NCBI GenBank assembly: GCA_018677115.1 | Contig: JAHHOC010000505.1 | Location: forward strand, 1-17,729 | DNA length: 17,729 nucleotides | Reading direction: 5' to 3' | DNA from: Arenicella sp. | Lineage (GTDB): Bacteria; Pseudomonadota; Gammaproteobacteria; Arenicellales; Arenicellaceae | Part shown: positions 10,406 to 16,521 of the stretch, piece after piece | How positions within the stretch are numbered: the stretch's first letter is position 1 | Layout of the letters: each line of letters opens with the position of its first letter | Made by a program: the position numbers and the translations under genes | Notes under the pieces: model-generated | The model's database searches: none | The model's input: only the letters and a program-made list of their open reading frames with translations | What the model was told of the DNA's origin: nothing

Positions 10406-11316
10406 ACCCGCTCAACCAATTCGGTAAAGTCGCACTGCTATACGGTGGTGTTTCCGCCGAGCGGGACATATCACTGAAATCCGGAAATGCCATTTACCAG
10501 AGTTTGCTGGCAAGTGGCGTCGATGTTCACAAGATCGATGCAAACCCGCACAACATAGGTGGCCTGCGCGAACGGGGATTTGACAGGGCATTCCTGGCGC
10601 TGCATGGCAGCTGGGGTGAAGATGGCGTGGTGCAGGGTGCATTACAGGCGGTTGGCATGCCATTTACCGGCAGTAAGGTGTTGGGCTCGGCACTGGCCAT
10701 GGATAAGGTACGCAGCAAGCAGATATGGCTGGCAAATGGCCTGCCTACGGCTGCCTTCAGAGTACTAAGCAAGGTTGAGGATTTGCCGGGGGCGATTGAA
10801 TCACTGGGCCTGCCAATGTTTATCAAGCCGGCACGTGAGGGCTCCAGCGTGGGGGTTGGTAAAGTCACTGATGCCAGCCAGCTGGAGGCGGTTTGGCGGA
10901 ACACCGCCGAGCTTGGCTATGAGGTTCTGGCCGAACAGTTTATCTCTGGCGCGGAACTGACTGTCGGTATTCTTAAGGACCGCGCTTTGCCGGTAATACG
11001 GATGCAGCCGGCGGGTGAGTTTTATGATTATGAGGCCAAATACCTGTCCGGTGAAACGCAATATCATTGTCCTGCGGGGCTGAGCGACGAATTGGAGCAG
11101 GAAGTGCGACAACTGGCGTTAACAGCGTTCCGGCAACTGGATTGCTGCGGTTGGGGTCGGGTCGATGCCATGCTCGACAGTGACGGGCGACCTCAATTGC
11201 TGGAAGTAAATACCATTCCGGGAATGACCGATCACAGTCTGGTACCGATGGCAGCTGCCGTTGCGGGAATTGATTTTGACGCACTGGTATTAAGGATTCT
11301 GGAGACCACGTTATGA
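10402..11316 (+). CDS. ddl: D-alanine--D-alanine ligase (DdlB type)
   Basis: ATP-grasp enzyme that joins two D-Ala molecules to make the substrate of MurF. It has 304 residues (E. coli DdlB 306). Catalytic positions of the family are recognisable: Glu20 in SAERD, Ser149 in REGSSVGV, Tyr214 in YDYEAKY and Ser279 in DHSL. The ATP-grasp metal-binding segment [10 protein letters not shown] lies at 266-275, and HGSWGEDG at 68-75. The presence of Tyr at the EAKY position fits a D-Ala-D-Ala rather than a D-Ala-D-lactate ligase. The start ATG 10402 has GGAGGT at 10391-10396 five bases upstream and overlaps the murC stop; the stop overlaps ftsQ as ATGA. It is the dcw-linked paralogue; any second ddl elsewhere is not visible. 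Confidence 0.96.
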   Translation: MNPLNQFGKVALLYGGVSAERDISLKSGNAIYQSLLASGVDVHKIDANPHNIGGLRERGFDRAFLALHGSWGEDGVVQGALQAVGMPFTGSKVLGSALAMDKVRSKQIWLANGLPTAAFRVLSKVEDLPGAIESLGLPMFIKPAREGSSVGVGKVTDASQLEAVWRNTAELGYEVLAEQFISGAELTVGILKDRALPVIRMQPAGEFYDYEAKYLSGETQYHCPAGLSDELEQEVRQLALTAFRQLDCCGWGRVDAMLDSDGRPQLLEVNTIPGMTDHSLVPMAAAVAGIDFDALVLRILETTL

Positions 11317-12143
11317 CCCGGAAACGCGCACTGGCCCATCGGGAACATCAGCAGCAGGTCCGCCGCGTGACTAAATTTGGCCGTTCTGCCTTGTTGCTGT
11401 TGGCTACGCTGTTGTCATTCGGCACTTTGGGTTTGCTGGCGGCTGACCAGCTCTACCGCCCCGATTTTTTTGTTATTGATCAACTGAAAATTAAAGGCAA
11501 GCTGCAGCATCTCGATCCCGCTCGGGTCAAGCAAACCGTTGAACGGCTGCAATTGGGAAATTTTTTCTCAATTGATTTGCGCAAGGTCAAGAACGCCGTT
11601 GAACAAATGCAGTGGGTGCAGAATGCTGATGTCCGTCGCGAATGGCCCAACTCGTTGATGATTCGTATCAATGAGCATCGGCCGGTTATGCGTTGGGGCA
11701 GGGAGCAGTGGGTCAACAGCCTGGGGCAGGTAATCAACTTGCCGGAAAACCCTGCGCTTAGATCACCGACTACCCTGTACGGCAATGAAAATGATTCACA
11801 ACTGATGCTTGCAAGGACCCTGCGGTGGAAACAGGAACTTGCCCCTACGGGATTGCAGCTAAGTGAAGTTTCATTGAGCGGGTCGCACGCATGGACATTG
11901 TTATTGCACGATCCACGCAGCCAGCACAGTTTTGAATTGCTGCTGGGAAGAGACGATGTTGAGCAACGCCTGGTTCGCTTCCGGTTTTTGTATGCCAGCC
12001 AATTGCAGCGGAACGATTTGCGCTTAGACCGCGTTGATGCGCGCTACCCCGACGGTTTGGCAGTTAGCTCTACCAGGCTTGCAAGCGAATCGCAATTGGC
12101 AGTTCAGGAATCCAACGACACCTTAACAGGCATCCGAAGATGA
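11313..12143 (+). CDS. ftsQ: FtsQ, divisome scaffold protein
   Basis: Bitopic inner-membrane protein that, with FtsL and FtsB, links early and late divisome components. It is 276 residues, the same length as E. coli FtsQ. The layout is a basic cytoplasmic segment (1-24, with Arg/Lys/His-rich residues), one membrane helix at about 25-43, a POTRA domain at about 52-121 (beginning FFVIDQLKIKG and ending EWPNSLMIRINEHRP), and a periplasmic beta domain to the end. The motif NxxxxDVRREWPN at 104-113 is typical of the FtsQ/DivIB POTRA end. The ATG overlaps the ddl stop as ATGA, with GGAG at 11301-11304. FtsQ sequences diverge rapidly, so identification rests on domain order plus position between ddl and ftsA. 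Confidence 0.94.
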   Translation: MTRKRALAHREHQQQVRRVTKFGRSALLLLATLLSFGTLGLLAADQLYRPDFFVIDQLKIKGKLQHLDPARVKQTVERLQLGNFFSIDLRKVKNAVEQMQWVQNADVRREWPNSLMIRINEHRPVMRWGREQWVNSLGQVINLPENPALRSPTTLYGNENDSQLMLARTLRWKQELAPTGLQLSEVSLSGSHAWTLLLHDPRSQHSFELLLGRDDVEQRLVRFRFLYASQLQRNDLRLDRVDARYPDGLAVSSTRLASESQLAVQESNDTLTGIRR

Positions 12144-13375
12144 GTAGAAAAGACGAAAACAGATTGATAGTGGGTTTGGACATCGGCACTTCCAAAGTAT
12201 TGGCCATTGTCGGTGAGATTAATGCACACGACCAGGTAGAAATTATCGGTTACGGTCATCACCCTGCGACTGGAATGCGCAAGGGCGTGGTAGCCAATAT
12301 TGAGGAGACAGTGACTGCTATTCAACGTGCTGTTGAAGAAGCAGAACTGATGGCCGGGTGCCAGATTTATTCAGTTTATGCCGGCATTGCCGGTGCCCAT
12401 ATCAACAGTTTCAATTCGGCGGGCGTAGTGGCTGTACGCGACAGTGAGGTTGATGAAAATGACGTTGAGCGCGTTATTGAATCGGCCAAGGCAGTCGCAA
12501 TACCTAACGATCAAACGATTCTGCATGTATTGCCGCAGGAATTCATTATCGACGGCCAGGAGGGCATTCGGCATCCGATCGGTATGAACGGTATTCGCCT
12601 GGAAGCTAACCTGCATATGGTTACCGCGTCGGTGAGCTCGGAAAAGAATATTGAAAAGTGTATCCGGCGCTGCGGCCTGGAAGTGGATGACATCATACTG
12701 GAGCAGTTGGCGTCATGTGAATCGGTGCTGACCAACGACGAAAAAGAGTTAGGCGTTTGCCTTGTCGATATAGGCGGTGGTACCACTGATATCGCTGTTT
12801 ACTCTGAAGGTGCCATCCGCCATACAGCGGTTATCCCGGTCGCCGGCGATCAAATCACCAACGACATCGCCATTGCATTGCGCACGCCCACAGCTGCGGC
12901 CGAAGAACTGAAGAAAAAGTACGCCTGCGCACTGTGCCAGATGGTCGAAACGGATGAGAGTATCGAGGTGCCCAGCGTCGGCGATCGCCCACCGCGAAAA
13001 TTATCCAAACACACACTCGCCGAAGTTGTAGAACCGCGCGTTGAGGAGCTGTTTGAGTTGATAAAACTGGATCTGCGGCGCAACGGATTTGAGCACCTGA
13101 TTCGCTCAGGTGTGGTATTGACCGGTGGCAGTTCAAAAATGGAGGGCATGATCGAACTGGCAGAGGAAATTTTTCATGTACCGGTGCGCCTGGGCACACC
13201 TAAATATCTCGGTGGACTCAGCGAAGTGGTCAAGAACCCGATTTATGCCACCGGCGTCGGCCTCGTACAGTTTGGCCACTCACATCAGAGCATGCAACGC
13301 GGCAGCTCGGTAAAAGAATCTCGAAGCAGGGCGATCTGGCACAAGGTCAAGCACTGGTTTCAAGGTAATTTTTAA
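12140..13375 (+). CDS. ftsA: FtsA, actin-like membrane tether of the Z ring
   Basis: Actin-fold ATPase that binds the FtsZ tail and anchors it to the inner membrane. The 411 residues compare with 420 in E. coli. Actin-family motifs are the phosphate-1 loop GLDIGTSK at 12-19, the FtsA-specific 1C domain around 84-165, phosphate-2 LVDIGGGTTDIAVY at 208-221, the adenosine motif VVLTGGSSKMEG at 325-336, and YATGVGLVQFG near 369-379. The last 15 or so residues (IWHKVKHWFQGNF) form a basic, aromatic amphipathic helix, the membrane-targeting sequence. The ATG overlaps the ftsQ stop as ATGA; no strong Shine-Dalgarno is present, which suggests coupled translation. The 47 nt before ftsZ is the largest gap in the cluster. 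Confidence 0.97.
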   Translation: MSRKDENRLIVGLDIGTSKVLAIVGEINAHDQVEIIGYGHHPATGMRKGVVANIEETVTAIQRAVEEAELMAGCQIYSVYAGIAGAHINSFNSAGVVAVRDSEVDENDVERVIESAKAVAIPNDQTILHVLPQEFIIDGQEGIRHPIGMNGIRLEANLHMVTASVSSEKNIEKCIRRCGLEVDDIILEQLASCESVLTNDEKELGVCLVDIGGGTTDIAVYSEGAIRHTAVIPVAGDQITNDIAIALRTPTAAAEELKKKYACALCQMVETDESIEVPSVGDRPPRKLSKHTLAEVVEPRVEELFELIKLDLRRNGFEHLIRSGVVLTGGSSKMEGMIELAEEIFHVPVRLGTPKYLGGLSEVVKNPIYATGVGLVQFGHSHQSMQRGSSVKESRSRAIWHKVKHWFQGNF

Positions 13376-13410
13376 TTTGCTTTCAATCTAGCTTTAAATT
13401 TCTAAATAAC

Positions 13411-13415
13411 GGGAG
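13411..13415 (+). promoter_or_regulatory. Ribosome-binding site of ftsZ
   Basis: GGGAG with seven bases of spacing to ATG 13423. It lies in the A/T-rich 47-nt ftsA-ftsZ gap. Among the last divisome genes it is clearly stronger than what precedes ftsA, in keeping with the much higher FtsZ level needed by cells. No convincing promoter was seen in the gap. Confidence 0.75.
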
Positions 13416-13422
13416 AAATAAA

Positions 13423-14598
13423 ATGTTTGAATTATTAGATACGATAGACCAGCAGGCGGTGATTAAAGTCGTCGGCGTTGGCGGCGGCGGTGGTAATGCC
13501 GTGAACTATATGGAGCAATCACAGATCGAAGGTGTTGAGTTTATAAACGCCAATACCGATGTGCAGGCTCTGCAAAGCTCAGGTTGCAGCACAATACTGC
13601 AGCTTGGTGGAAATCTGACAAAAGGGCTTGGGGCGGGTGCCGATCCTGATGTTGGACGTCAGGCAGCGATTGAAGACCGCGACCGTATAGCGGAATCAAT
13701 GACGGGTGCTGACATGGTGTTCATCACTGCTGGAATGGGCGGGGGTACCGGTACTGGCGCAGCGCCGGTGATTGCCGAGATCGCCCGTGACCTCGGTGCA
13801 TTGACTGTCGCGGTGGTCACCCGGCCCTTCAAGTTTGAAGGCGCGCGACGTGATAAATTGGCAGACCAGGGCCTGAAGTTGCTGAAGGAATCAGTTGACT
13901 CCCTGATCACAATTCCCAATGAAAAATTACTCGAGGTTATGGGCAAGGAAGCGTCACTGCAGGATGCCTTTGCGATGGCCAATGATGTTTTGCGTAATGC
14001 CGTTCAAGGGATTTCCGAGTTGATAACCAGCCCGGGTTTGATAAATGTCGATTTTGCCGATGTTAAAACAGTTATGGCTGAGATGGGGCAGGCGATGATG
14101 GGTGCAGCAACCGCTGCCGGTGCCACACGTGCATCTGAAGCCGCCCGCAATGCGCTGAGCAGTCCCCTGCTGGAAGATACCAATATAAAAGGAGCGAAAG
14201 GCATTCTGGTGAACGTGACTGCTGGGCCGGACTTATCGATTGGAGAGTTTGGTGAAGTTGGCGGCATGATTCGCGAAATGGCATCGGAAGACGCCACTGT
14301 GGTAATCGGCACTTCAATTGACCCGGAAATGAATGAGGATCTGCGCGTGACTATGGTTGCAACCGGGATTCAGGAGGGTAATGCCAGTGCTGCTGAGACA
14401 AAAAAGTATGCGGTAGTACAACCGGTGGCTAAGGCCGTGGGCAGCAGTTACGAGGGATTAGCAGCAGAAGAAAACAGGGAAGGTGACTCATTGCTGACCC
14501 GAACGCGTCATTCCAGTTCGGAGGAGTTGCCGCTATTTGAGACCGATGGGGAGAGCAAACTTGATGTGCCAACCTTTCTGCGTCGGCAGGCTGACTGA
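13423..14598 (+). CDS. ftsZ: FtsZ, tubulin-like division GTPase
   Basis: Cytoplasmic GTPase that polymerises into the Z ring and recruits the divisome. It has 391 residues (E. coli 383). The nucleotide-binding glycine stretch GVGGGGGNAVNYM is at 18-30, the tubulin signature GGGTGTG at 106-112, and the catalytic T7-loop sequence NVDFADVKTVM near 208-218. A short variable linker (about 317-379) leads to the C-terminal peptide LDVPTFLRRQAD at 380-391, nearly the E. coli sequence, which docks onto FtsA and ZipA-type partners. The start has a good ribosome-binding site at 13411. The gene ends the dcw transcription unit: a terminator-like hairpin lies about 105 nt downstream. Confidence 0.99.
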   Translation: MFELLDTIDQQAVIKVVGVGGGGGNAVNYMEQSQIEGVEFINANTDVQALQSSGCSTILQLGGNLTKGLGAGADPDVGRQAAIEDRDRIAESMTGADMVFITAGMGGGTGTGAAPVIAEIARDLGALTVAVVTRPFKFEGARRDKLADQGLKLLKESVDSLITIPNEKLLEVMGKEASLQDAFAMANDVLRNAVQGISELITSPGLINVDFADVKTVMAEMGQAMMGAATAAGATRASEAARNALSSPLLEDTNIKGAKGILVNVTAGPDLSIGEFGEVGGMIREMASEDATVVIGTSIDPEMNEDLRVTMVATGIQEGNASAAETKKYAVVQPVAKAVGSSYEGLAAEENREGDSLLTRTRHSSSEELPLFETDGESKLDVPTFLRRQAD

Positions 14599-14669
14599 TG
14601 GTTGATGTTTGTGAACTACCGTTTAGGTATTAACCCGGTTTGTTCAACATCAGCCTGAGGGGGACGTCC

Positions 14670-14735
14670 ATGCCCAGTCGGATCAATCGACAAGCACCGC
14701 AAATACAGGCTGCAATGCCTGTTTTTGGGAACTGA
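14670..14735 (+). CDS. Possible 21-residue small ORF between ftsZ and lpxC
   Basis: An ATG-started ORF of 21 codons plus TGA, encoding a basic, Gln-rich peptide starting MPSRINRQAP. It is preceded by a strong G-rich ribosome-binding sequence, GAGGGGG at 14657-14663, at six bases of spacing. Its second half includes the terminator-like hairpin at 14705-14722, so translating ribosomes would cover that hairpin. I do not recognise the peptide and no function is claimed. It may be fortuitous: 21 codons is short and the codons show no clear bias. Confidence 0.25.
   Translation: MPSRINRQAPQIQAAMPVFGN
14705..14726 (+). terminator. Probable intrinsic terminator of the dcw operon
   Basis: A six-base-pair stem ACAGGC/GCCTGT (14705-14710 with 14717-14722) closes a six-base loop TGCAAT and runs into a five-T tract (14722-14726). 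It lies 107 nt after the ftsZ stop, ahead of the putative lpxC promoter. The stem is short, so read-through is likely to be appreciable. No other U-tailed hairpin was seen in the gap. Confidence 0.5.
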
Positions 14736-14748
14736 TCCGATGATTAAA

Positions 14749-14804
14749 CCCAGCGCCGAAAACTACACAATTACTCCCGTTTCGTGTAGGATTCGGCGCT
14801 TGGG
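14749..14804. repeat. Long interrupted inverted repeat (hairpin) upstream of lpxC
   Basis: AGCGCCGAA (14752-14760) pairs perfectly with TTCGGCGCT (14792-14800). A 2x2 internal loop follows, then CTACAC (14763-14768) pairs with GTGTAG (14784-14789), with a 15-nt loop between. Past a bulged T at 14801, CCC (14749-14751) can pair with GGG (14802-14804). The total is about 18 bp. There is no T tract on either side, so it does not look like an intrinsic terminator. It may be an mRNA-stability or processing element, a small-repeat copy, or a protein site. Confidence 0.6.
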
Positions 14805-14813
14805 GCATGGATT

Positions 14814-14833
14814 TAATTAACGCACGTTAATTA
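14814..14833. promoter_or_regulatory. Perfect 20-bp palindrome upstream of lpxC, operator-like
   Basis: Arms TAATTAACG (14814-14822) and CGTTAATTA (14825-14833) are exact reverse complements separated by CA. The symmetric, A/T-rich form with a short spacer is typical of a binding site for a dimeric regulator. It sits about 90 bp upstream of the putative lpxC -10 element, in a position suited to activation more than to direct block. The regulator is not identified. Confidence 0.4.
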
Positions 14834-14899
14834 GCATCTGTGAACTGCAGGATCGGAAAAGCCGTCGAACTTAATTTAAGCCAGATCCGACTCCTTAAG

Positions 14900-14928
14900 T
14901 TATTGATTTTATTTAATAAAAATATAAT
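14900..14928 (+). promoter_or_regulatory. Putative sigma-70 promoter of lpxC
   Basis: A perfect -10 hexamer TATAAT is at 14923-14928 in a very A/T-rich stretch. The -35 is poor: TTATTG at 14900-14905 gives 17-bp spacing but few consensus matches, while the better TTGATT at 14903-14908 would give only 14 bp. A start site about seven bases beyond the -10 would leave a leader of only about six bases before ATG 14941, so either the mRNA is nearly leaderless or the true promoter lies upstream and this match is chance. Confidence 0.35.
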
Positions 14929-14940
14929 AAAGTTTATAAA

Positions 14941-15849
14941 ATGATTAATCAACGAACACTCAAGAATGTAATCCGGGCAACAGGCGTTGGGCTGCACACA
15001 GGCGAAAAAGTTTATCTGACGCTTAGACCTGCCGCGGTGAATACTGGAATTGTGTTTCGTCGCGTTGATCTGGATCCTGTAGTTGAGCTCTGTGCCACGC
15101 CAGAATGTGTGGGCGATACCCGGCTTTCGACAGCTCTGCAGGTGGGTGAGGTATCGGTATCAACAGTCGAGCACTTAATGTCGGCGCTCGCGGGCCTCGG
15201 TATCGACAACGCCTATATTGAAATCACCTCGCCGGAAGTTCCGATAATGGATGGAAGTGCAGCTCCATTTGTATTCCTGATTCAATCTGCAGGTGTGATT
15301 GAACAGAATGCCCCGAAAAAATTTATTCGCGTTACCAAACCACTCAAGATTGAGGAAGACGAGAAGTGGGCACTGTTTGAACCCTTTGAGGGATTCAAGG
15401 TTTCTTTTTCTATTGATTTTGACCACCCAATTTTTGCCAAATCGCCACAGCAGGCTACCGTGGACTTCTCTACCACTTCGTTTGTAAAAGAAGTCAGCCG
15501 GGCCCGGACCTTTGGTTTTATGCATGAGGTGGAAGCACTCCGCGAAGCCGGTCTCGCACTCGGCGGAAGTCACGACAATGCGATAGTGATGGATTCATAC
15601 AGCATATTGAATGATGACGGGTTGCGCTATGAAGATGAATTTGTAAAACATAAGATCCTGGATGCTATCGGAGATCTTTATTTGTTGGGCCATCCGTTGA
15701 TTGGAGCTTTCAGCGCTTATAAATCCGGACACGCACTTAACAACAAGTTGTTGCGCGCACTGGTCGCGCAGCCGGATTGCTGGGAACTAGTTACATTTGA
15801 TGATCCGGCTGATGCGCCGATAGCTTTCATGCACCTGGCACAAGCCTGA
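14941..15849 (+). CDS. lpxC: LpxC, UDP-3-O-acyl-GlcNAc deacetylase
   Basis: Zinc deacetylase that catalyses the committed step of lipid A synthesis in the cytoplasm. It has 302 residues (E. coli 305) and aligns from the first residue (MINQRTLKN). The zinc ligands correspond to H78 (STVEHLM), H237 and D241 (KHKILD); the general base is E77 and the second catalytic His is H264 (KSGHALNNK). The substrate-binding DGSAAPF is at 104-110. An in-frame stop at 14917 excludes any longer start, so ATG 14941 is secure. No Shine-Dalgarno is visible in the A/T-rich sequence before it, which is unusual for this window. The 342-nt gap from ftsZ implies its own expression. The gene converges with dciA 33 nt downstream. 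Confidence 0.98.
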   Translation: MINQRTLKNVIRATGVGLHTGEKVYLTLRPAAVNTGIVFRRVDLDPVVELCATPECVGDTRLSTALQVGEVSVSTVEHLMSALAGLGIDNAYIEITSPEVPIMDGSAAPFVFLIQSAGVIEQNAPKKFIRVTKPLKIEEDEKWALFEPFEGFKVSFSIDFDHPIFAKSPQQATVDFSTTSFVKEVSRARTFGFMHEVEALREAGLALGGSHDNAIVMDSYSILNDDGLRYEDEFVKHKILDAIGDLYLLGHPLIGAFSAYKSGHALNNKLLRALVAQPDCWELVTFDDPADAPIAFMHLAQA

Positions 15850-15882
15850 TTTAATCAACGCTGGCGCAGGGCGAAATAGGTT

Positions 15883-16395
15883 TTAACGTTTCCTGAGAGT
15901 TTTTTCCAAACGACTCAGGGCGCGTGAAAGTTGATCGTTATTGATTGATTTTCGACATTGCCTGATTGACTCGAGTGAGTTATGCGAGGCGACCGGTTTG
16001 TGGTTGCCCGTGTCTTGGCTTGACGATGATTGTCGGGTTAACTGATCGTTGACCGTTGATCGGCTATGATGTTGCAGGCGAACGCCGATTGCGGCGACTG
16101 CATGCAACCCGTCTTGATGAAAGTGTTTGATCAGGCGTTCCTGTAGGTGTTTGATCTGCGTCGCTACAGCTGCATTTGTGCAGCAGATAACGAGTTTGCC
16201 GTTGTCAAAATGTGAAAGCGAAGCCTGCCCGGCAATTGCCGGTGACAAGCAGTGGCTGCACCAGCTTTGCCAGCTTGGTGATAGTTGTATCAGCATCTGC
16301 TGCGATTGACTCAAATGTTTGAGTAGTGGCAGGCCGCGAATATGGTCGCCGACGGTCAGGTGATCTGACGGGTATTTCGGTTTGTGGTTTGGCAA
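15883..16395 (-). CDS. dciA: DciA-like DUF721 protein, probable DnaB helicase loader
   Basis: A 170-residue basic protein of the DUF721 family. DciA members are the ancestral bacterial loaders/operators of the replicative helicase DnaB. Residues about 20-110 carry the family fold, with the typical start GLPLLKHL, the strand GKLVICCTN at 66-74, then the helix ATQIKHLQERLIKHF at 78-92. A Ser/His/Gln-rich linker (about 108-140) leads to a basic C-terminal helix (141-170). The frame begins at a TTG (16395); no ATG or GTG lies in frame upstream, and the next ATG (Met34) would delete conserved residues, so TTG is the best start, without a clear Shine-Dalgarno. The position between lpxC and the M23/secA genes, on the opposite strand, is the Pseudomonas arrangement as I recall it. 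The family assignment rests on weak patterns plus context. Confidence 0.8.
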   Translation of the reverse strand: MPNHKPKYPSDHLTVGDHIRGLPLLKHLSQSQQMLIQLSPSWQSWCSHCLSPAIAGQASLSHFDNGKLVICCTNAAVATQIKHLQERLIKHFHQDGLHAVAAIGVRLQHHSRSTVNDQLTRQSSSSQDTGNHKPVASHNSLESIRQCRKSINNDQLSRALSRLEKTLRKR

Positions 16396-16408
16396 GGCTG
16401 GATTTTGA

Positions 16409-16420
16409 TTGACATTGTCA
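16409..16420. promoter_or_regulatory. Dyad TGACA-T-TGTCA upstream of dciA
   Basis: An 11-bp interrupted palindrome (16410-16420) lies 15 bases upstream of the dciA TTG. On the plus strand it includes a TTGACA (16409-16414), but no -10 hexamer is at a useful distance. It could be a small operator for dciA or chance. Confidence 0.2.
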
Positions 16421-16473
16421 GTCAGGTGATAGACCCAGTGTATGTCAAAATGCGACTGGATCCAAATTAACCA

Positions 16474-16497
16474 TGTATACTTTCTGCCCAGCAGAAA
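16474..16497. promoter_or_regulatory. Putative -10 region and hairpin in the dciA/M23 divergent promoter region
   Basis: TATACT at 16476-16481 matches five of six -10 bases for the M23 gene. Because it lies on the self-complementary GTATAC, TATACA is also available to dciA on the minus strand. A perfect 7-bp inverted repeat TTTCTGC-CCA-GCAGAAA (16481-16497) directly follows. No good -35 was found for either direction. The 126-nt region 16396-16521 holds nothing else that I can support. Confidence 0.3.
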
Positions 16498-16521
16498 ATA
16501 ACAATAAAATCGGGTTTTGGT

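Noticed and set aside
13659..14312. Antisense open frames across ftsZ
   Set aside because: They follow from the codon usage of ftsZ (Ala- and Gly-rich sense codons avoid antisense stops). No independent evidence of coding was seen.
14595..14653. Hairpin between CTGATG at the ftsZ stop and CATCAG downstream as the ftsZ terminator
   Set aside because: The stem is short and bulged, with a loop of about 40 nt and no T tract; the hairpin at 14705 is better.
14749..14804. The long hairpin as an integron attC-type recombination site
   Set aside because: The conserved GTTRRRY-type core-site sequences are missing, and the surroundings are core genes with no integrase or cassette signs.
16409..16437. 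TTGACA at 16409 as the -35 of the M23 gene promoter
   Set aside because: No acceptable -10 hexamer is found 15-19 bases downstream.
16426..16448. Minus-strand TTGACA (16448-16443) as the dciA -35
   Set aside because: The only -10-like sequence, TATCAC, is 11 bases away, too close for sigma-70 spacing.
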